DNA of 64,000 nucleotides from Bosea sp. ANAM02 (GCF_011764485.1 NZ_AP022848.1:3376001-3440000); one strand, 5' to 3'; shown: positions 1 to 10,220, numbered from the stretch's first letter. Numbers and translations: made by a program. Notes: generated by a model from the sequence alone, not told the origin.

Positions 1-1911
1 GCAGGTCAGCCCACGCAATCTCACCTGATCGTCGACGATGGACGCCGAACCGAGATCGAGGCGCAGCAGGTCGGCGAGCACGGTGCGAGCCGTGGCCGCA
101 AACCCTGCGGGAGCACCGGGGACCAGCGTCGTCTCGTCCTCGAAGCGGTCCTTCAACGGGGAATCGCCGATCAACGCCTTGAGCGCTGCCTGCGTCGCCA
201 GATCCGGCAGATAGCCGGAGAGCCGCAGGCCGGTCCGGTCCGCGGCAAGCGACAGCCCGTAAGGCCGCACGAGGACGCTGTCCGGCAGATTGGCGAGGCT
301 CAGGCCAGCGGGTGCCTTGCTTGCGAGAAAATCGCGCAAAGCCCCCAGGCTCGCGGCATCCGCGATCTCGCCCGCGAGCGCGAACGCCTTTTCGCGGATC
401 GTCGCGGAGCCCGCCTTGAGCTTGGCGAGGGCCTCCAGCGCGAAGGCGGTCGAGGCCTGCAGGTCGAGATCGGACCGCACCGCCGGCTCGATGGTCATCC
501 GGTCGTCGACGGCCGCATCGCCGAAGAAGCCGCGCGCGGCGGCGAGGATGCTAGCGCGCGCCGCCTCGTCCGGGAGTTGTCCAGACAGGCGCAGGCCATT
601 CCCGATCCGGGCAGCGCTCCAGTCCAACGGCACGGGCGCGACGGCGCGAGGGGCAGCGACCGGCGCGGGCGCAGGCACGGGCGGAGGTGCCGGTGGCGCG
701 GCCGCAGAATTCGGCGACGACGTTGTCGGGTCTGGGGAAGCCTGCGGCGACACCGGTGCGGGCGCCGGCTCCGCGGGCGGCGCCGGTTCGGCCGGCTTCG
801 GCGGAGGCGGCAGAACGTCGTGCAGGATCAGGCCCGGCACCTCCGGGAGCGGCACGACGACCGGCACCGGCGGCGGAGCGGGAGGACAATCGATCGTTGC
901 CTGGGCCACCGAATCCGGGCCGTCCATCTGGGCGATCTGCAGGCGCAGCGCCTGGCAGGCCTCATAGGTCTCAGGCCCCTTCCCGGTCAGGGCATAGGTG
1001 TCGCCGTTGATCTCGACCTTGCCCTGCCGCAGACGCGCCAGATCGCCGACGGCGCGCGTGACCTTCGCGAGGAAGGCCGCTGGCGCGCCGAGCGCCGGCT
1101 TCATCTCGTCGCGAAGGGCCAGGCCCGCGCCGAGTGCCTGCTGCGCGGCCGCCAGCATCTGCCGGCGGGCCTCCCGATCGGGATAGAAGCCGCGCATCAC
1201 GACGCCGCCACCGGCCTCCTGCTCGGCGCTCCAGCGATAGGGCGTCACAGCCGGCGGCTCGAGGTCGCATTTGACGGCGCGGAAGCCCGGTCGCTCCGCC
1301 TGCGCCATCGCGGCTTCGAGAGCCAGGAACGAATCCGCGCTCATCGCCTTGCCCTCGATGCAGAAGCGGCCGTCGTCGAGCGTGACCCGGCCCGAAGCCA
1401 GTTTCGGCAGTTCCGCCAGCATCGCGACCGCCATCGCGGCAAACCCCTCCGGCGCACCGAAGGCGACGGTCTGACGGTCATCGATGCGCAATCCGGGCAA
1501 GGCGGCCGAAGCCACCGCCATATTGGCCGCGGCGGTGTCGAGATCCGGCACGAAGCCCCCCAGCGTCACAGTGTCCGCCCGGCGACTGGCAAACCAGGAA
1601 TAGGGCTTCTGGGCGACGACCTGGGACAGCCCCCCGAGCGTGCGACGCACGCCGAACTCGCCATGCAGCCGCGCCATCGCCTTGCTCGCGCCGTCCGAGG
1701 ACAGGACCTCGCCGCCAATGGTGACGTCGCGACCATCGACCCGGGCAACGACCGGGCGAGCGCCCGGCGTCGTGCCGGCGACGGCGGCCACGGCCTGCTC
1801 GGCGCGCCGGCCGACATCGCGCTCGATCGCGGTATCGAGCGCGAGATTCCCGGCTCCCCACAACAAGCCGAGTGGGACCAATCCCCAGAGCCAACGCGCC
1901 GGTTGAGTCAT
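1..1911 (-). CDS. Membrane-anchored periplasmic protein with repeated BON/OmpA-like modules (C-terminus off the window)
   Basis: Partial gene, 637 codons visible and open to the left edge. The start is an ATG with an AGGGGG ribosome binding site about 7 bases upstream. Residues 6-25 are hydrophobic with no clear cleavage site, suggesting an inner-membrane anchor. At least four diverged modules begin near residues 102, 222, 427 and 547. Each has an aromatic opening, a line resembling L-x-G-x-x-PD-x-x-x-R, then D-x-x-x-x-x-x-G-A-P-x-G-F and a stretch L-x-x-L-x-x-G. Residues about 340-417 are a Pro/Ala-rich linker. Such N-terminal modules are known in alphaproteobacterial OmpA-family envelope proteins, whose peptidoglycan-binding OmpA domain would lie beyond base 1. 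The exact function is unknown. Confidence 0.6.
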   Translation of the reverse strand, partial: MTQPARWLWGLVPLGLLWGAGNLALDTAIERDVGRRAEQAVAAVAGTTPGARPVVARVDGRDVTIGGEVLSSDGASKAMARLHGEFGVRRTLGGLSQVVAQKPYSWFASRRADTVTLGGFVPDLDTAAANMAVASAALPGLRIDDRQTVAFGAPEGFAAMAVAMLAELPKLASGRVTLDDGRFCIEGKAMSADSFLALEAAMAQAERPGFRAVKCDLEPPAVTPYRWSAEQEAGGGVVMRGFYPDREARRQMLAAAQQALGAGLALRDEMKPALGAPAAFLAKVTRAVGDLARLRQGKVEINGDTYALTGKGPETYEACQALRLQIAQMDGPDSVAQATIDCPPAPPPVPVVVPLPEVPGLILHDVLPPPPKPAEPAPPAEPAPAPVSPQASPDPTTSSPNSAAAPPAPPPVPAPAPVAAPRAVAPVPLDWSAARIGNGLRLSGQLPDEAARASILAAARGFFGDAAVDDRMTIEPAVRSDLDLQASTAFALEALAKLKAGSATIREKAFALAGEIADAASLGALRDFLASKAPAGLSLANLPDSVLVRPYGLSLAADRTGLRLSGYLPDLATQAALKALIGDSPLKDRFEDETTLVPGAPAGFAATARTVLADLLRLDLGSASIVDDQVRLRGLTC

Positions 1912-2122
1912 GCACCGCCCCCTGCACTGCACCGGCGTCAGGCCGGCGCAGGTATTCCCATCGGGATCGCCTTCGGTTTCTCAAGGACTTGTCGGGCGAT
2001 CCGCAGATATCGATTCAACGGGCGGTCGAAGCCGTGCCCCTCCAGGATCACGACCGGACCGCCCATGCCAGATCAGGACGGGCGGCAGGGCTGCGTCAAC
2101 AGTCAAGCCGGACAACCCACAT

Positions 2123-2154
2123 AAAAAAGAAGCCCCGGGTTTCCCCGGGGCTTC
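2123..2154 (-). terminator. Rho-independent terminator of the porin gene
   Basis: Read on the minus strand this is an 11-bp perfect stem (GAAGCCCCGGG) with a GAAA tetraloop, followed directly by six T residues. It starts about 20 bases after the porin stop codon and lies between the porin gene and the repeated-module protein gene downstream. It should insulate the highly expressed porin from that gene. Confidence 0.93.
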
Positions 2155-2176
2155 CTGACTAGAGATCGGAAACCGA

Positions 2177-3484
2177 TCAGAAGTCGCGCTGGATGCGGAG
2201 ACGGCCGCTCCAGGAGTCGTCCGACTTGATGGTCTTGCCGAGGAAGCCAGCCTTGGCATCCGGAACGCGACCACCGAACTCGGTGCGGGCGTAGAGAACC
2301 TCGACGCCGATGTCGAGGCCGGAGACCGGCGACCACACCAGGTTGGCGCTGGCGACCAGCTCCTTCGGGTCGAAGGACTTGAGCGAGCCCGGGATGACTT
2401 CCGCCGTCTGGAGAGCCGAGTACGAGACCAGGAAGTCCGAACGGATCGACGGGGTCCAGTAGTGGCGCATGGCGGCGAGCAGGGTGTAGCCCGTGTTCGA
2501 CTCGAAGCGACCGAAGCCGTCGACGCCATAGTTGCGGACCGGGAAGGCGGCGACGCGGCCGTGACCGGCGTTCGAACCCCAGCCGATGTACTCGAGAGCG
2601 CCGTCGGCATAGGCAGCCTGCAGGAACAGGGCGTCGCCAGCGGCGAGCATCGGCAGGTTGATCTTCACGCCAGCCTGGACAGCCCAGCCGATTTCATCGC
2701 GCTTGGCGCCCGTGCCGCCGAGGAACGGCGAGCTGTAGGTGCTGCGATCACCGAAGGCGCCCGACAGCGAGGCCGAACCCCAACCCTGATCGACGCGGAT
2801 CTGACCGACGACGTCCGGATAGGTCAGGCCAGCGTAACCACCGGTGGCGGCGACGGTCGCGAGACGGCCGGTCGTGCGGGGATCTTCGAGCGAGACAGTG
2901 GCCGTGAAGCCGCCGCCGAACGAAGCGGTGTAGGCGAGCAGGTTGACCTGACGGTCAGAGGTGCGGGCGCCGTGGAAGGTGTAGTCGTTGGCGTAGAACT
3001 GGAACATCGACGCCGTACGACCGGCAGTCAACGGGCCAAGCTGGACGACCGCGTCGACGAGGCTCAGGCCGCTGTCTTCGTTCACGCCGTTGGCCGAGCT
3101 GAAGCGGTTCGCGGCCGAGTTCGTGCCGCCGTAACGATACACGCCCGTGGTGGTCGTGACGTCATAACGAATGAACGTGCGCAGCGTGCCGTAAGCGGTC
3201 TGGTTGCGGGCGTCGAGGAAGATACGGCCGCGAGCGCGGGTACCGAACATGTCCTGACCAGCGCTCCAGCGCTCGCCGAACGAGTACTCAGCGCGGACAC
3301 GACCACCGATGCGGAGGCAGGTGTCGGTGCCGGGCAGGTAGAAGAAGTTCGCGCCGAAAGCGGAGCAAACGCGAACGTATTCGACCGGAGCGGCCTTCCG
3401 CGAGGGAAGGTCGGCGGCCTGAGCCCCGGCGACCGCGGCGATGCCGGCGGCGGAACCGAGGAGGAGGCTCTTGACGAGCTTCAT
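2177..3484 (-). CDS. Major outer-membrane porin (rhizobial Omp2/RopA-like)
   Basis: A 435-residue general diffusion porin. Residues 1-23 are a classical Sec signal ending A-Q-A before ADLPSRK, the typical start of mature porins in Brucella, Bosea and relatives. Two cysteines (C40, C56) flank the first strand, as in the Omp2 family. The rest is alternating amphipathic beta strands with many Tyr/Phe/Gly/Asn, ending in RIQRDF, a C-terminal aromatic Phe that serves as the outer-membrane insertion signal. GGAGGT lies 6 bases before the ATG. It is monocistronic, with a 400-base upstream region and its own strong terminator, consistent with high expression. Pfam porin_2 is the expected family. Confidence 0.93.
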   Translation of the reverse strand: MKLVKSLLLGSAAGIAAVAGAQAADLPSRKAAPVEYVRVCSAFGANFFYLPGTDTCLRIGGRVRAEYSFGERWSAGQDMFGTRARGRIFLDARNQTAYGTLRTFIRYDVTTTTGVYRYGGTNSAANRFSSANGVNEDSGLSLVDAVVQLGPLTAGRTASMFQFYANDYTFHGARTSDRQVNLLAYTASFGGGFTATVSLEDPRTTGRLATVAATGGYAGLTYPDVVGQIRVDQGWGSASLSGAFGDRSTYSSPFLGGTGAKRDEIGWAVQAGVKINLPMLAAGDALFLQAAYADGALEYIGWGSNAGHGRVAAFPVRNYGVDGFGRFESNTGYTLLAAMRHYWTPSIRSDFLVSYSALQTAEVIPGSLKSFDPKELVASANLVWSPVSGLDIGVEVLYARTEFGGRVPDAKAGFLGKTIKSDDSWSGRLRIQRDF

Positions 3485-3891
3485 TTGGTAACCTCCAAAA
3501 GAGTTTCGAGACCCTCGGGCTTCAGCCTGCCCCCCGCCCCAAGCTTTCAGCCTGATCGCAGAACCTGCCTATTCCCGGTCTTTCGCCTGCGTCACCGACC
3601 TATTTCGGAGGCGAAGGCGAAAAACAGCGACCGGGAACGTCCCGACGCATTTCCACCATACGAAAGCCGCCTCGCCGATCAACCACGATCAGCCGCCCGA
3701 GCCTGTGAATGGAATGCTTTGAAACCCGGTGTTGCAGGCGCGCCACGCTTTGACCGCCGAAATTCACCAAGCATTAACCGCAACGACACCGCGCGAGGGA
3801 TTTTCGCCTTGCGAGAGACGGGAATCGCAGCGCGAGGACGCGGAATCAGGCCGAATCTGCCCACAGCCCGATTCTGCTCCGCAAAGCCGAT
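3485..3891. other. Intergenic region upstream of the porin gene
   Basis: About 400 bases between the porin start and the tamB stop. It should hold the porin promoter and a long leader, because both flanking genes are read leftward. I see no gene, no strong hairpin and no convincing -35/-10 pair by eye. The stretch is clearly less GC-rich than the genes, with runs such as GGCGAAAAACAG. Confidence 0.5.
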
Positions 3892-6800
3892 TCAGTATTC
3901 CCACTCGGCCCCGATTCCGACGGCTGCGCTGCCGTCGGCGCCGGTCTCGGCCTGGAGCTTAAGGCGCTTGGTCACGTCGATGCCCACCGAGACGCCGCTA
4001 TCCTCCGGCTTGGAGCCGACCTTCACCCCGATGGAGACGTTGTCGCTGATATAGCGCGAGGCCCCGACGGTCGGCCCGCCCGTGCCCATCTGGATGTCGA
4101 GATTGTCGACGCCCAGCGATTTGCGCAGCCGTTCGAAGGTATCGTCGCCGCCGCCGCCCGCGAACTGGGCCGCCGCCTGGGCGAGTTGCAGCGCCTGGAA
4201 CGGCGAGAGCGAGCCCGAGGCACGGGCGAAGAGCAGCCGCGACAGCACCTCGTCCGGCGGCAGTTCGGGCTGCGAGGTGAAGGCGAAGACCGGCTGATCG
4301 GCCGGGCCGCTGATGATGATGCGGGCGGTGACGTCGCCGGCGCTGGTCTGGGCGATGAAGTCGAGCTCGGGAATCAGCCCGCCGGCGAAAGTCAGTCGGC
4401 CGCGGCTGAAATCGAGCCGCTGGGTCAGCACGCTGAGCCGGCCGCGACGCAGCTCGAAGCCGCCGTCCAGCGCCGGCGCCGAGGACGTGCCACCGACGCG
4501 AATCTCGCCGCCGAGCTCGGCATCGATGCCGCGACCACGGATGAAGACCTTGCTGGGCGCGGAAACGGTCAGCGCGAGCGCCGCATCGAAGGCCGGGGCT
4601 GCACGGCCGCGTCCCCTCGCTCTCTGGGCCTTGCGCGCGGCGGCGAGGCGAGCAGCGGCGGCGCCCTTCGCATTGACGTGCTTGATGCCGTCCACAGGCC
4701 GAAGTGTTGCCGGCAGGCGATCCGGCACCGCGACCTCGAGCGAGGCGATATCCACCCGGCCGCTGAGGCGCGGGCGCTGCGCCAGAGGCCCGGCTATTTC
4801 GAGGTCGAGGCCGGCCACAGCCGTTACAAGCCCGCTGGAGACGAGCTGGGCGCGGTCACCGCGGATGCGGATATTGCCGGGGAAGCCGGCCGCCGGATCG
4901 ACCTTCACCTGCCCGCTGGCGGAGATCGTCCCGCCGTTCGGCGCTTTTGCGGAGGCGCGCTCGATCGTCAGGTTGTCGCCATTGGCCGCGAGTCGCGCCT
5001 CGATGGCGTTGAGGCGGATGCCTTGCAAGGCGTCGGTGAAGCTGCCGCCCGAAAGGGTGGCGCTGCCGCCGAGGCGCGGGGCCGAAGCGGTTCCGCCCGC
5101 GCGCATGTCGAGCGCGACCGTGCCGGTGACGCGCTGCCCGCCCGCCGCCAGCATGGTATTGGCGAGCGCCGCATCGACGCGGCCCTGCGCGGAGAGATCG
5201 AGCGGGCCGGCGGCGTTGAGCGGCACGGTGCCGCGCAAGGTGAGGCTCGCGCCCTTGCCGGCATTGACGGTGGCGGAGATACCGGCGGCATCGCCCTTGA
5301 GCGCGCCCTCGCCCTGAATCTCGACCGGCGGCAGTCCGGCTTGCCGGGTCTCCGGCGTGACGAGCCGGGAAATCCTGAGTTTCCAGGGCCCCGAAAGGTC
5401 GCCCGGCCTGCCTTTGACCTGCGCCTCGGCATTCAGCGTGCCGCCGAGCTTCAGGCTGGGCACCGCGATGCTGGCGGCGGAGAGCGGTACGTCGCGGGCG
5501 GCGAAGCGCAGATCGAGCGTCTCGCCGGCGCGGCCGTCCAGCGTCACCCGCCCCTTGTCGATCATCACAGCGAGATCGGCGATCTCGACGCCGGAAGCGG
5601 GGAAGCTGAAGGCCGCGGGATTGGCGAGCCTGATCGCGCGGCCGTCGCGGCGGGCATCGAAGGAGGCGAGTTCCAGCTTCAGCGGCTCGCCCGGCACGAG
5701 ACGGCCGGCGCCCTTCAGCGCAAAACCGCGCGCATTGGCGCTCAGCGTGAAGGCGCTGGCATCGGGTGCCCCCTTCGAATCGAAGCGGATGCCGCTGATC
5801 GCCTCGCCCGCCGCGACGGCCCGATCGACCGCGATCGCGGCGTCGAGCATCGGGCGGCCGTAGATGTCGCGGGCATTGGCGCGGGCGTCGAGCTTCTCGA
5901 TCGTCAGCGACGGTCCGGCCAGCCGTGAACCGCGGGCGGTCAGGTCGATATCCTGCCGGCCTTCCGGTGCCGCCAGCACGATATCGGCATCGAGCTGGCC
6001 GCCGAGCTTGGTCAAGGCCAGCGCCGAGAGATCGTCGAGATTGCGCGCAGCCAGCGTCAGGCGCCCGGCGGCGCGGCTCGCCGGATCGAGCGTCAGGCCG
6101 CCGGTCAGGCGGACGGAGCCCAGGGCGAAATCGACCGTCGAGAGATTCCAGCTATCGTCGGACTGGCGGGCCAGGCGCAGGGAACCTGTCGCCGGCTTGT
6201 TGTCGACCTCGCCGGCGAGGGTCACGCTGGCGTCGAGCGCGCCCTGCAGGTCCTTCGCCACGGTGTCGATGGTCAGGCGCGGAATCGGCCGGGCGAGCGC
6301 GGTCGCGTTGGCGACGGCGATGCGGGCCGTGGCGTCGAGCCTGTTCTGCGGGCCGGTGATCTCGGCGGTGACGTCGCCACGGCCGGACAGACGCGGATCC
6401 GCGCGCTTCAGATCGGGCAGAGTCAGAGCGAGCTTCAGGCCGGATTGTTGCCGGCCGATGGAGCCATCGGCGGTGAAGGCGGCGTGCTGGCCGGCCACGC
6501 GCAGGCCGGTCACGGAATAGTCGCCGGTCAATATGCCGACACGGCCAGCGAGGGTGAGATTGCCGGCGAGCAAGCGGTCGAGGGTGGCGTCGCCGGTCGC
6601 GAGGCGCTCGGCCTTGCCGGAAAGCGCCGCGGCGTAATTGTCGAGGCGCGGCGTCGCATCGAGATCGGCGGTGATATCCGCCCTGCCAGCTAGCGGGCGC
6701 CCGGCGAGACCACTCAACCGGGCGAGATCGGGCAGCACCGCCTTGAGCTGGCCGAGCATGCGCGCCTGGCCGAGCTTGCCTTTGTAATCGAGCTCGACGC

Positions 6801-8208
6801 CGGACAAGGCGAGCTTGAGCGTCTCGAAATCGGCGGTGCCGTCATCCTGGGCGGTGCCGCGCAAGGTGAAGGTGACCTTGTCGCCGACGGCGCGCATCAG
6901 CGCCTTGTCCGCCATCACGATCCCGCTGGCTTCGCCGTCGGAGGTCAGGGCGATGCGGGTGCCGGGCTCACCGATCGTGCCCGTCGGCGTCGCGTTGAAG
7001 GTGAGCGCGACCTTGCCGAACTCGCCGGCCGGCAGCTTGGCGTCGCTGGCATCGAGCTTCGCGACGACGGTCGGCCCGGCCACGGGGCCGCGAATCGTCG
7101 CATCGAAGGCGAGCTTGCCGATCTCGGTGCCTGCCGTGACGGTGCGGCCATCCGCATTGGGGCGCGAGGCGGCGGTGACGCGCAGATCGAGCGTCTTGTC
7201 GGGATTGTAGCGGCCGAGCACGTCGAGACGCGCCAAGGCCGAGACCAGCGCGAGATTGCGGATATCGATACCGCTGTCGTCTCGGAAACCGACCGAGCCG
7301 TCGAGCCGGGTCGAGCCAGCGAAGACCGGCGCGACCGGCGCCGGCATCAGCCCCTCGATACGGGCATCGAGCGCGAGCGCGAGCTGGCGCTCGGCACCGG
7401 CGCGCGACAGCGTGGCGGAGCCGTTGGCGCCGATGGTCGGACCTGCCGTGAAGACGAGGCTGGACCGGAACGAATCGAGTGGGCCGTCGCCGGTCACATC
7501 GAGCTTGACCGGCGGTTCGCCCGGCAGGCCCGCGACCTTCGCGATCAGGCCGCCCGCCGGCTCGTCGAGCTTCGCCGCGAGCTGCAGGCGCGTGCTCTCC
7601 GGCACGAAGGACATGGTGACGTCGAAGAGCCCACCCATATCGAGCCGCTTCGCCTCGAGCTTGAGGTCCAATCCCTCGTTGGGCGGTCCCAGCCGCGCGG
7701 CGCCATTGGCGCTGAGGCGCGCGGCGGTGCCGAGCACGGGCGCGCCCAATGCCAGTTCGTTGAGCTGAAGCGCGCGAATGATCACCTTGAGCGGTAGTTC
7801 GGGTAGAATGGGCTCGTTGCTCGGCGGGGCCGCACCGGCCGACTGCGGCGCGGGCCTGCGCAGGATTTCGAGCTTGCCGATCTCCAGCCGGTCGACATCG
7901 AGTCTCCGCAGCAGCAGGGCGCTGCGCGTCCAGATCAGGCGGACGCGGTCGAGTCGCAGCCAGGCGCCGTCGCGATCCGAGAGCACGATGTCGCGGATCT
8001 CGACATCGGAGGAGAGCGCGCCGTTGACTTCCCCGATCGAGACCTGACTCGTGCTGCTCGACAGAGCCTTGGAGATCAGGTCGGCGACGACGCCGCGATC
8101 GGTCTGGGCATTCTGGGCGAAACCGCCGAAATGCGCCGAGAACAGAAAGCCTACCGTCAGCAGGGCGGCGAAAAGGGCGAGACGCGGGATGGTGAGGAGC
8201 CGGCGCAT
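3892..8208 (-). CDS. tamB: TamB, inner-membrane translocation and assembly module protein (DUF490)
   Basis: A very long (1438-residue), low-complexity beta-helical protein. Residues 1-31 form an N-terminal signal anchor. The body has the repetitive A/G/L/D composition of AsmA/TamB proteins, with recurring patterns such as LDG-x-x-x-L and L-x-x-x-G-x-x-x-AD. The last ~350 residues match the conserved TamB C-terminal domain, ending in an aromatic EWEY tail expected to contact TamA. TamB spans the periplasm and works with TamA in assembling outer-membrane proteins and in phospholipid movement. Its ATG overlaps the tamA stop (TGATG), so the pair is translationally coupled. The length is normal for the family. 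Confidence 0.93.
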   Translation of the reverse strand: MRRLLTIPRLALFAALLTVGFLFSAHFGGFAQNAQTDRGVVADLISKALSSSTSQVSIGEVNGALSSDVEIRDIVLSDRDGAWLRLDRVRLIWTRSALLLRRLDVDRLEIGKLEILRRPAPQSAGAAPPSNEPILPELPLKVIIRALQLNELALGAPVLGTAARLSANGAARLGPPNEGLDLKLEAKRLDMGGLFDVTMSFVPESTRLQLAAKLDEPAGGLIAKVAGLPGEPPVKLDVTGDGPLDSFRSSLVFTAGPTIGANGSATLSRAGAERQLALALDARIEGLMPAPVAPVFAGSTRLDGSVGFRDDSGIDIRNLALVSALARLDVLGRYNPDKTLDLRVTAASRPNADGRTVTAGTEIGKLAFDATIRGPVAGPTVVAKLDASDAKLPAGEFGKVALTFNATPTGTIGEPGTRIALTSDGEASGIVMADKALMRAVGDKVTFTLRGTAQDDGTADFETLKLALSGVELDYKGKLGQARMLGQLKAVLPDLARLSGLAGRPLAGRADITADLDATPRLDNYAAALSGKAERLATGDATLDRLLAGNLTLAGRVGILTGDYSVTGLRVAGQHAAFTADGSIGRQQSGLKLALTLPDLKRADPRLSGRGDVTAEITGPQNRLDATARIAVANATALARPIPRLTIDTVAKDLQGALDASVTLAGEVDNKPATGSLRLARQSDDSWNLSTVDFALGSVRLTGGLTLDPASRAAGRLTLAARNLDDLSALALTKLGGQLDADIVLAAPEGRQDIDLTARGSRLAGPSLTIEKLDARANARDIYGRPMLDAAIAVDRAVAAGEAISGIRFDSKGAPDASAFTLSANARGFALKGAGRLVPGEPLKLELASFDARRDGRAIRLANPAAFSFPASGVEIADLAVMIDKGRVTLDGRAGETLDLRFAARDVPLSAASIAVPSLKLGGTLNAEAQVKGRPGDLSGPWKLRISRLVTPETRQAGLPPVEIQGEGALKGDAAGISATVNAGKGASLTLRGTVPLNAAGPLDLSAQGRVDAALANTMLAAGGQRVTGTVALDMRAGGTASAPRLGGSATLSGGSFTDALQGIRLNAIEARLAANGDNLTIERASAKAPNGGTISASGQVKVDPAAGFPGNIRIRGDRAQLVSSGLVTAVAGLDLEIAGPLAQRPRLSGRVDIASLEVAVPDRLPATLRPVDGIKHVNAKGAAAARLAAARKAQRARGRGRAAPAFDAALALTVSAPSKVFIRGRGIDAELGGEIRVGGTSSAPALDGGFELRRGRLSVLTQRLDFSRGRLTFAGGLIPELDFIAQTSAGDVTARIIISGPADQPVFAFTSQPELPPDEVLSRLLFARASGSLSPFQALQLAQAAAQFAGGGGDDTFERLRKSLGVDNLDIQMGTGGPTVGASRYISDNVSIGVKVGSKPEDSGVSVGIDVTKRLKLQAETGADGSAAVGIGAEWEY

Positions 8209-10220
8209 CAGAAGGCCTGCCCGATGCTGACATAGAGCGCGACCGGCTTGTCGCCCTTGCGCGGGTTGAGCGGCGCGGCGACGTCGACGCGGATCGGCCC
8301 GATGCCGGTATAGTAGCGGAAGCCCAGGCCCGCGGCCATCTGCAGCTTCTGCTTGCTGTCCGGCAGGCTCGATTCGAAGGCGGTGCCGGCATCGAAGAAG
8401 GGCACGATGCCGATCGTGTCGGTGATCTTGATCCTTGCCTCGACCGAGGCCTCCAGCAGACTGCGGCCGCCGATGATGCGCCCGAAGGGCCCCAGCGGCG
8501 ACAGGCTGCGATAGGCGTAGCCGCGCACCGAGCCGCCGCCGCCGGCATAGAAGCGCCGCGTCGCCGGAATCTCGTCGAGGCTGGCGCCGGAGACCGAGCC
8601 GAAGCCGATGCGGCCGGCGAGGATGTAGCGGGCGTCCTCGTCGAGGGCGTAATAGGCGGAGACGGCCGCCTTGGTCTGGTAGATGCCGACCGTCGAGCCG
8701 AGGAAGGTTGGATAGGGCGTGAAGGAGGCCGTGGCGCGGTAGCCGCGCGTCGGGTCGAGCAGGTTGTCGGTGGAATCGTATTTCACCGAGAGCGGGATGC
8801 CGACCAGGGTATAATCCACCTGCCCGAGCACGTCGCTGGTCTGGCCGCGCTCGACCTCGATGCCGCCCTGGATCGAGAAGGTGTCGCTGAAGCGATGGCG
8901 GATCGCGGTTGTGACGTTGCCGTAGCGGGCGGTGTAGCCGCCATAGCGGTTGAGGCCGACGCGCTCGCGCGTCGCGACGCCGTCGAGCAGCCAGTCGTTG
9001 CGGCTGCCGCCGAGCGCCGGCTTCATGAAGCTGAAGGAGAAGCGACCGCCGAGATCGGATTCCTTGAAATCGCCGAAGCGCTGCAGCTTGGTGCCGTCAA
9101 TGCGCGGGGCGAAGAAGACGCTGGCCTCCAGCCGCAGGCGCTCGGCCCCGCCGAACAGGTTGCGGTGTTCCCAATAGGTCTTCACCGCCGGCCCGTCGAT
9201 CGTCGAATAGCGGGCGGAGAAGCCGAGGAGGCGCTTGGGCCGTTCGGTCACCTCGACGAAGATCGGCAGGTTGCCGGCGCCGTCGAGCTTGTCGCCCTCG
9301 CGGATGCGGACGGAGCCGACGGCGGGAAGCGTCGCGATCGAGCGGCGGGTATCGGCCAGCGCCTTGGGCGAATAGGGATCGCCCGGCTCCAGATAGATGA
9401 AGGAGCGCACGACCTCGGGCGGGATCTCGTCGGTCTGGCCGACCGTGATGTCGCCGAAGCCGGCGAGCGGCCCCGGCGCGATGACATAGGTCACGTCCAT
9501 GATGCCGGCGGCGTGATCGACGACCGGCCTGAGTTCGACGACCTTGGCGAGCGGCCGCGACTTGGCGCGCATATGGTCGACCAGCGCGGCCTGCGCCGCC
9601 CGCAAGGCCGCAGCAGTGGCGGGATCGCCGGCCTTGAGCCTGGAGACCTTGACGGGATCGGCGATCGCCGGGGCGCCCGCCTCGTCACGCTCTACGATGT
9701 CGATCCTGCGCAGACCGAAGACCTTGCCGGGCCGGGCGACGACCGTGATAGGCACGGCATCGCGATTGCGATGCGCTTCGAGCGTCCTCACCAGCGTCGC
9801 ATTCGGCTCGGTTCCGACCTTGAGCGGAACGCCGTCGACGACGAGCGTGACATCGGCGTTGAAATAGCCCTGCGACCAGAGCGCATCGATCATCGGGTTG
9901 AGATCGGTCGCCATCCGGCGCGACAGGCTCTCGCCGTCGGGCGGGGCGTCCTGGCGCAGGCGATAGAGCAGCGAGGCGTCCTGCAGCGAGCGCGTCAGCG
10001 TCTTGGCGTCATCGGCCTCGCCGAGATCGAATTCGAGCCTGTAGGGCAAGGCAGACGGGCTCGGCGCCGGCGGTTCGTCCTTCTTGGTGAAGAGGCCGAA
10101 CACGTCCAGCGACGAGAGATCGAAAGCCCGGGCAGGTTCAGCCTGCAGGCTCAGCAGTGTGGCAAACGCACAGCCGCCGCTCAGCGCGACCGCGTGGCTT
10201 GCCCTACGCCAGAACCGCAT
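8208..10220 (-). CDS. tamA: TamA, BamA/Omp85-family outer-membrane assembly protein
   Basis: 670 residues: signal peptide (about residues 1-33, ending A-R-A before FDLSSLD), POTRA-type domains over about residues 60-290, and a C-terminal Omp85 beta-barrel. The barrel contains the GGGSVRGY motif (VRGY is the Omp85 signature for the lid-loop lock) and ends ALYVSIGQAF with a terminal Phe. I chose the ATG preceded by GGAGGG with 5 bases of spacing. An in-frame TTG five codons further upstream is less likely because the same GGAGGG would then lie inside the gene. It is the first gene of the tamA-tamB unit. Together they insert outer-membrane proteins. Confidence 0.93.
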   Translation of the reverse strand: MRFWRRASHAVALSGGCAFATLLSLQAEPARAFDLSSLDVFGLFTKKDEPPAPSPSALPYRLEFDLGEADDAKTLTRSLQDASLLYRLRQDAPPDGESLSRRMATDLNPMIDALWSQGYFNADVTLVVDGVPLKVGTEPNATLVRTLEAHRNRDAVPITVVARPGKVFGLRRIDIVERDEAGAPAIADPVKVSRLKAGDPATAAALRAAQAALVDHMRAKSRPLAKVVELRPVVDHAAGIMDVTYVIAPGPLAGFGDITVGQTDEIPPEVVRSFIYLEPGDPYSPKALADTRRSIATLPAVGSVRIREGDKLDGAGNLPIFVEVTERPKRLLGFSARYSTIDGPAVKTYWEHRNLFGGAERLRLEASVFFAPRIDGTKLQRFGDFKESDLGGRFSFSFMKPALGGSRNDWLLDGVATRERVGLNRYGGYTARYGNVTTAIRHRFSDTFSIQGGIEVERGQTSDVLGQVDYTLVGIPLSVKYDSTDNLLDPTRGYRATASFTPYPTFLGSTVGIYQTKAAVSAYYALDEDARYILAGRIGFGSVSGASLDEIPATRRFYAGGGGSVRGYAYRSLSPLGPFGRIIGGRSLLEASVEARIKITDTIGIVPFFDAGTAFESSLPDSKQKLQMAAGLGFRYYTGIGPIRVDVAAPLNPRKGDKPVALYVSIGQAF

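Noticed and set aside
577..2124. A 515-codon plus-strand open frame at the left end
   Set aside because: Very Arg/Gly-rich and lacking any fold-like pattern. The minus strand reads a continuous repeated-module protein with a proper ribosome site.
4186..5928. A 580-codon plus-strand open frame inside tamB
   Set aside because: Antisense shadow; the TamB frame covers it without interruption and has family features.
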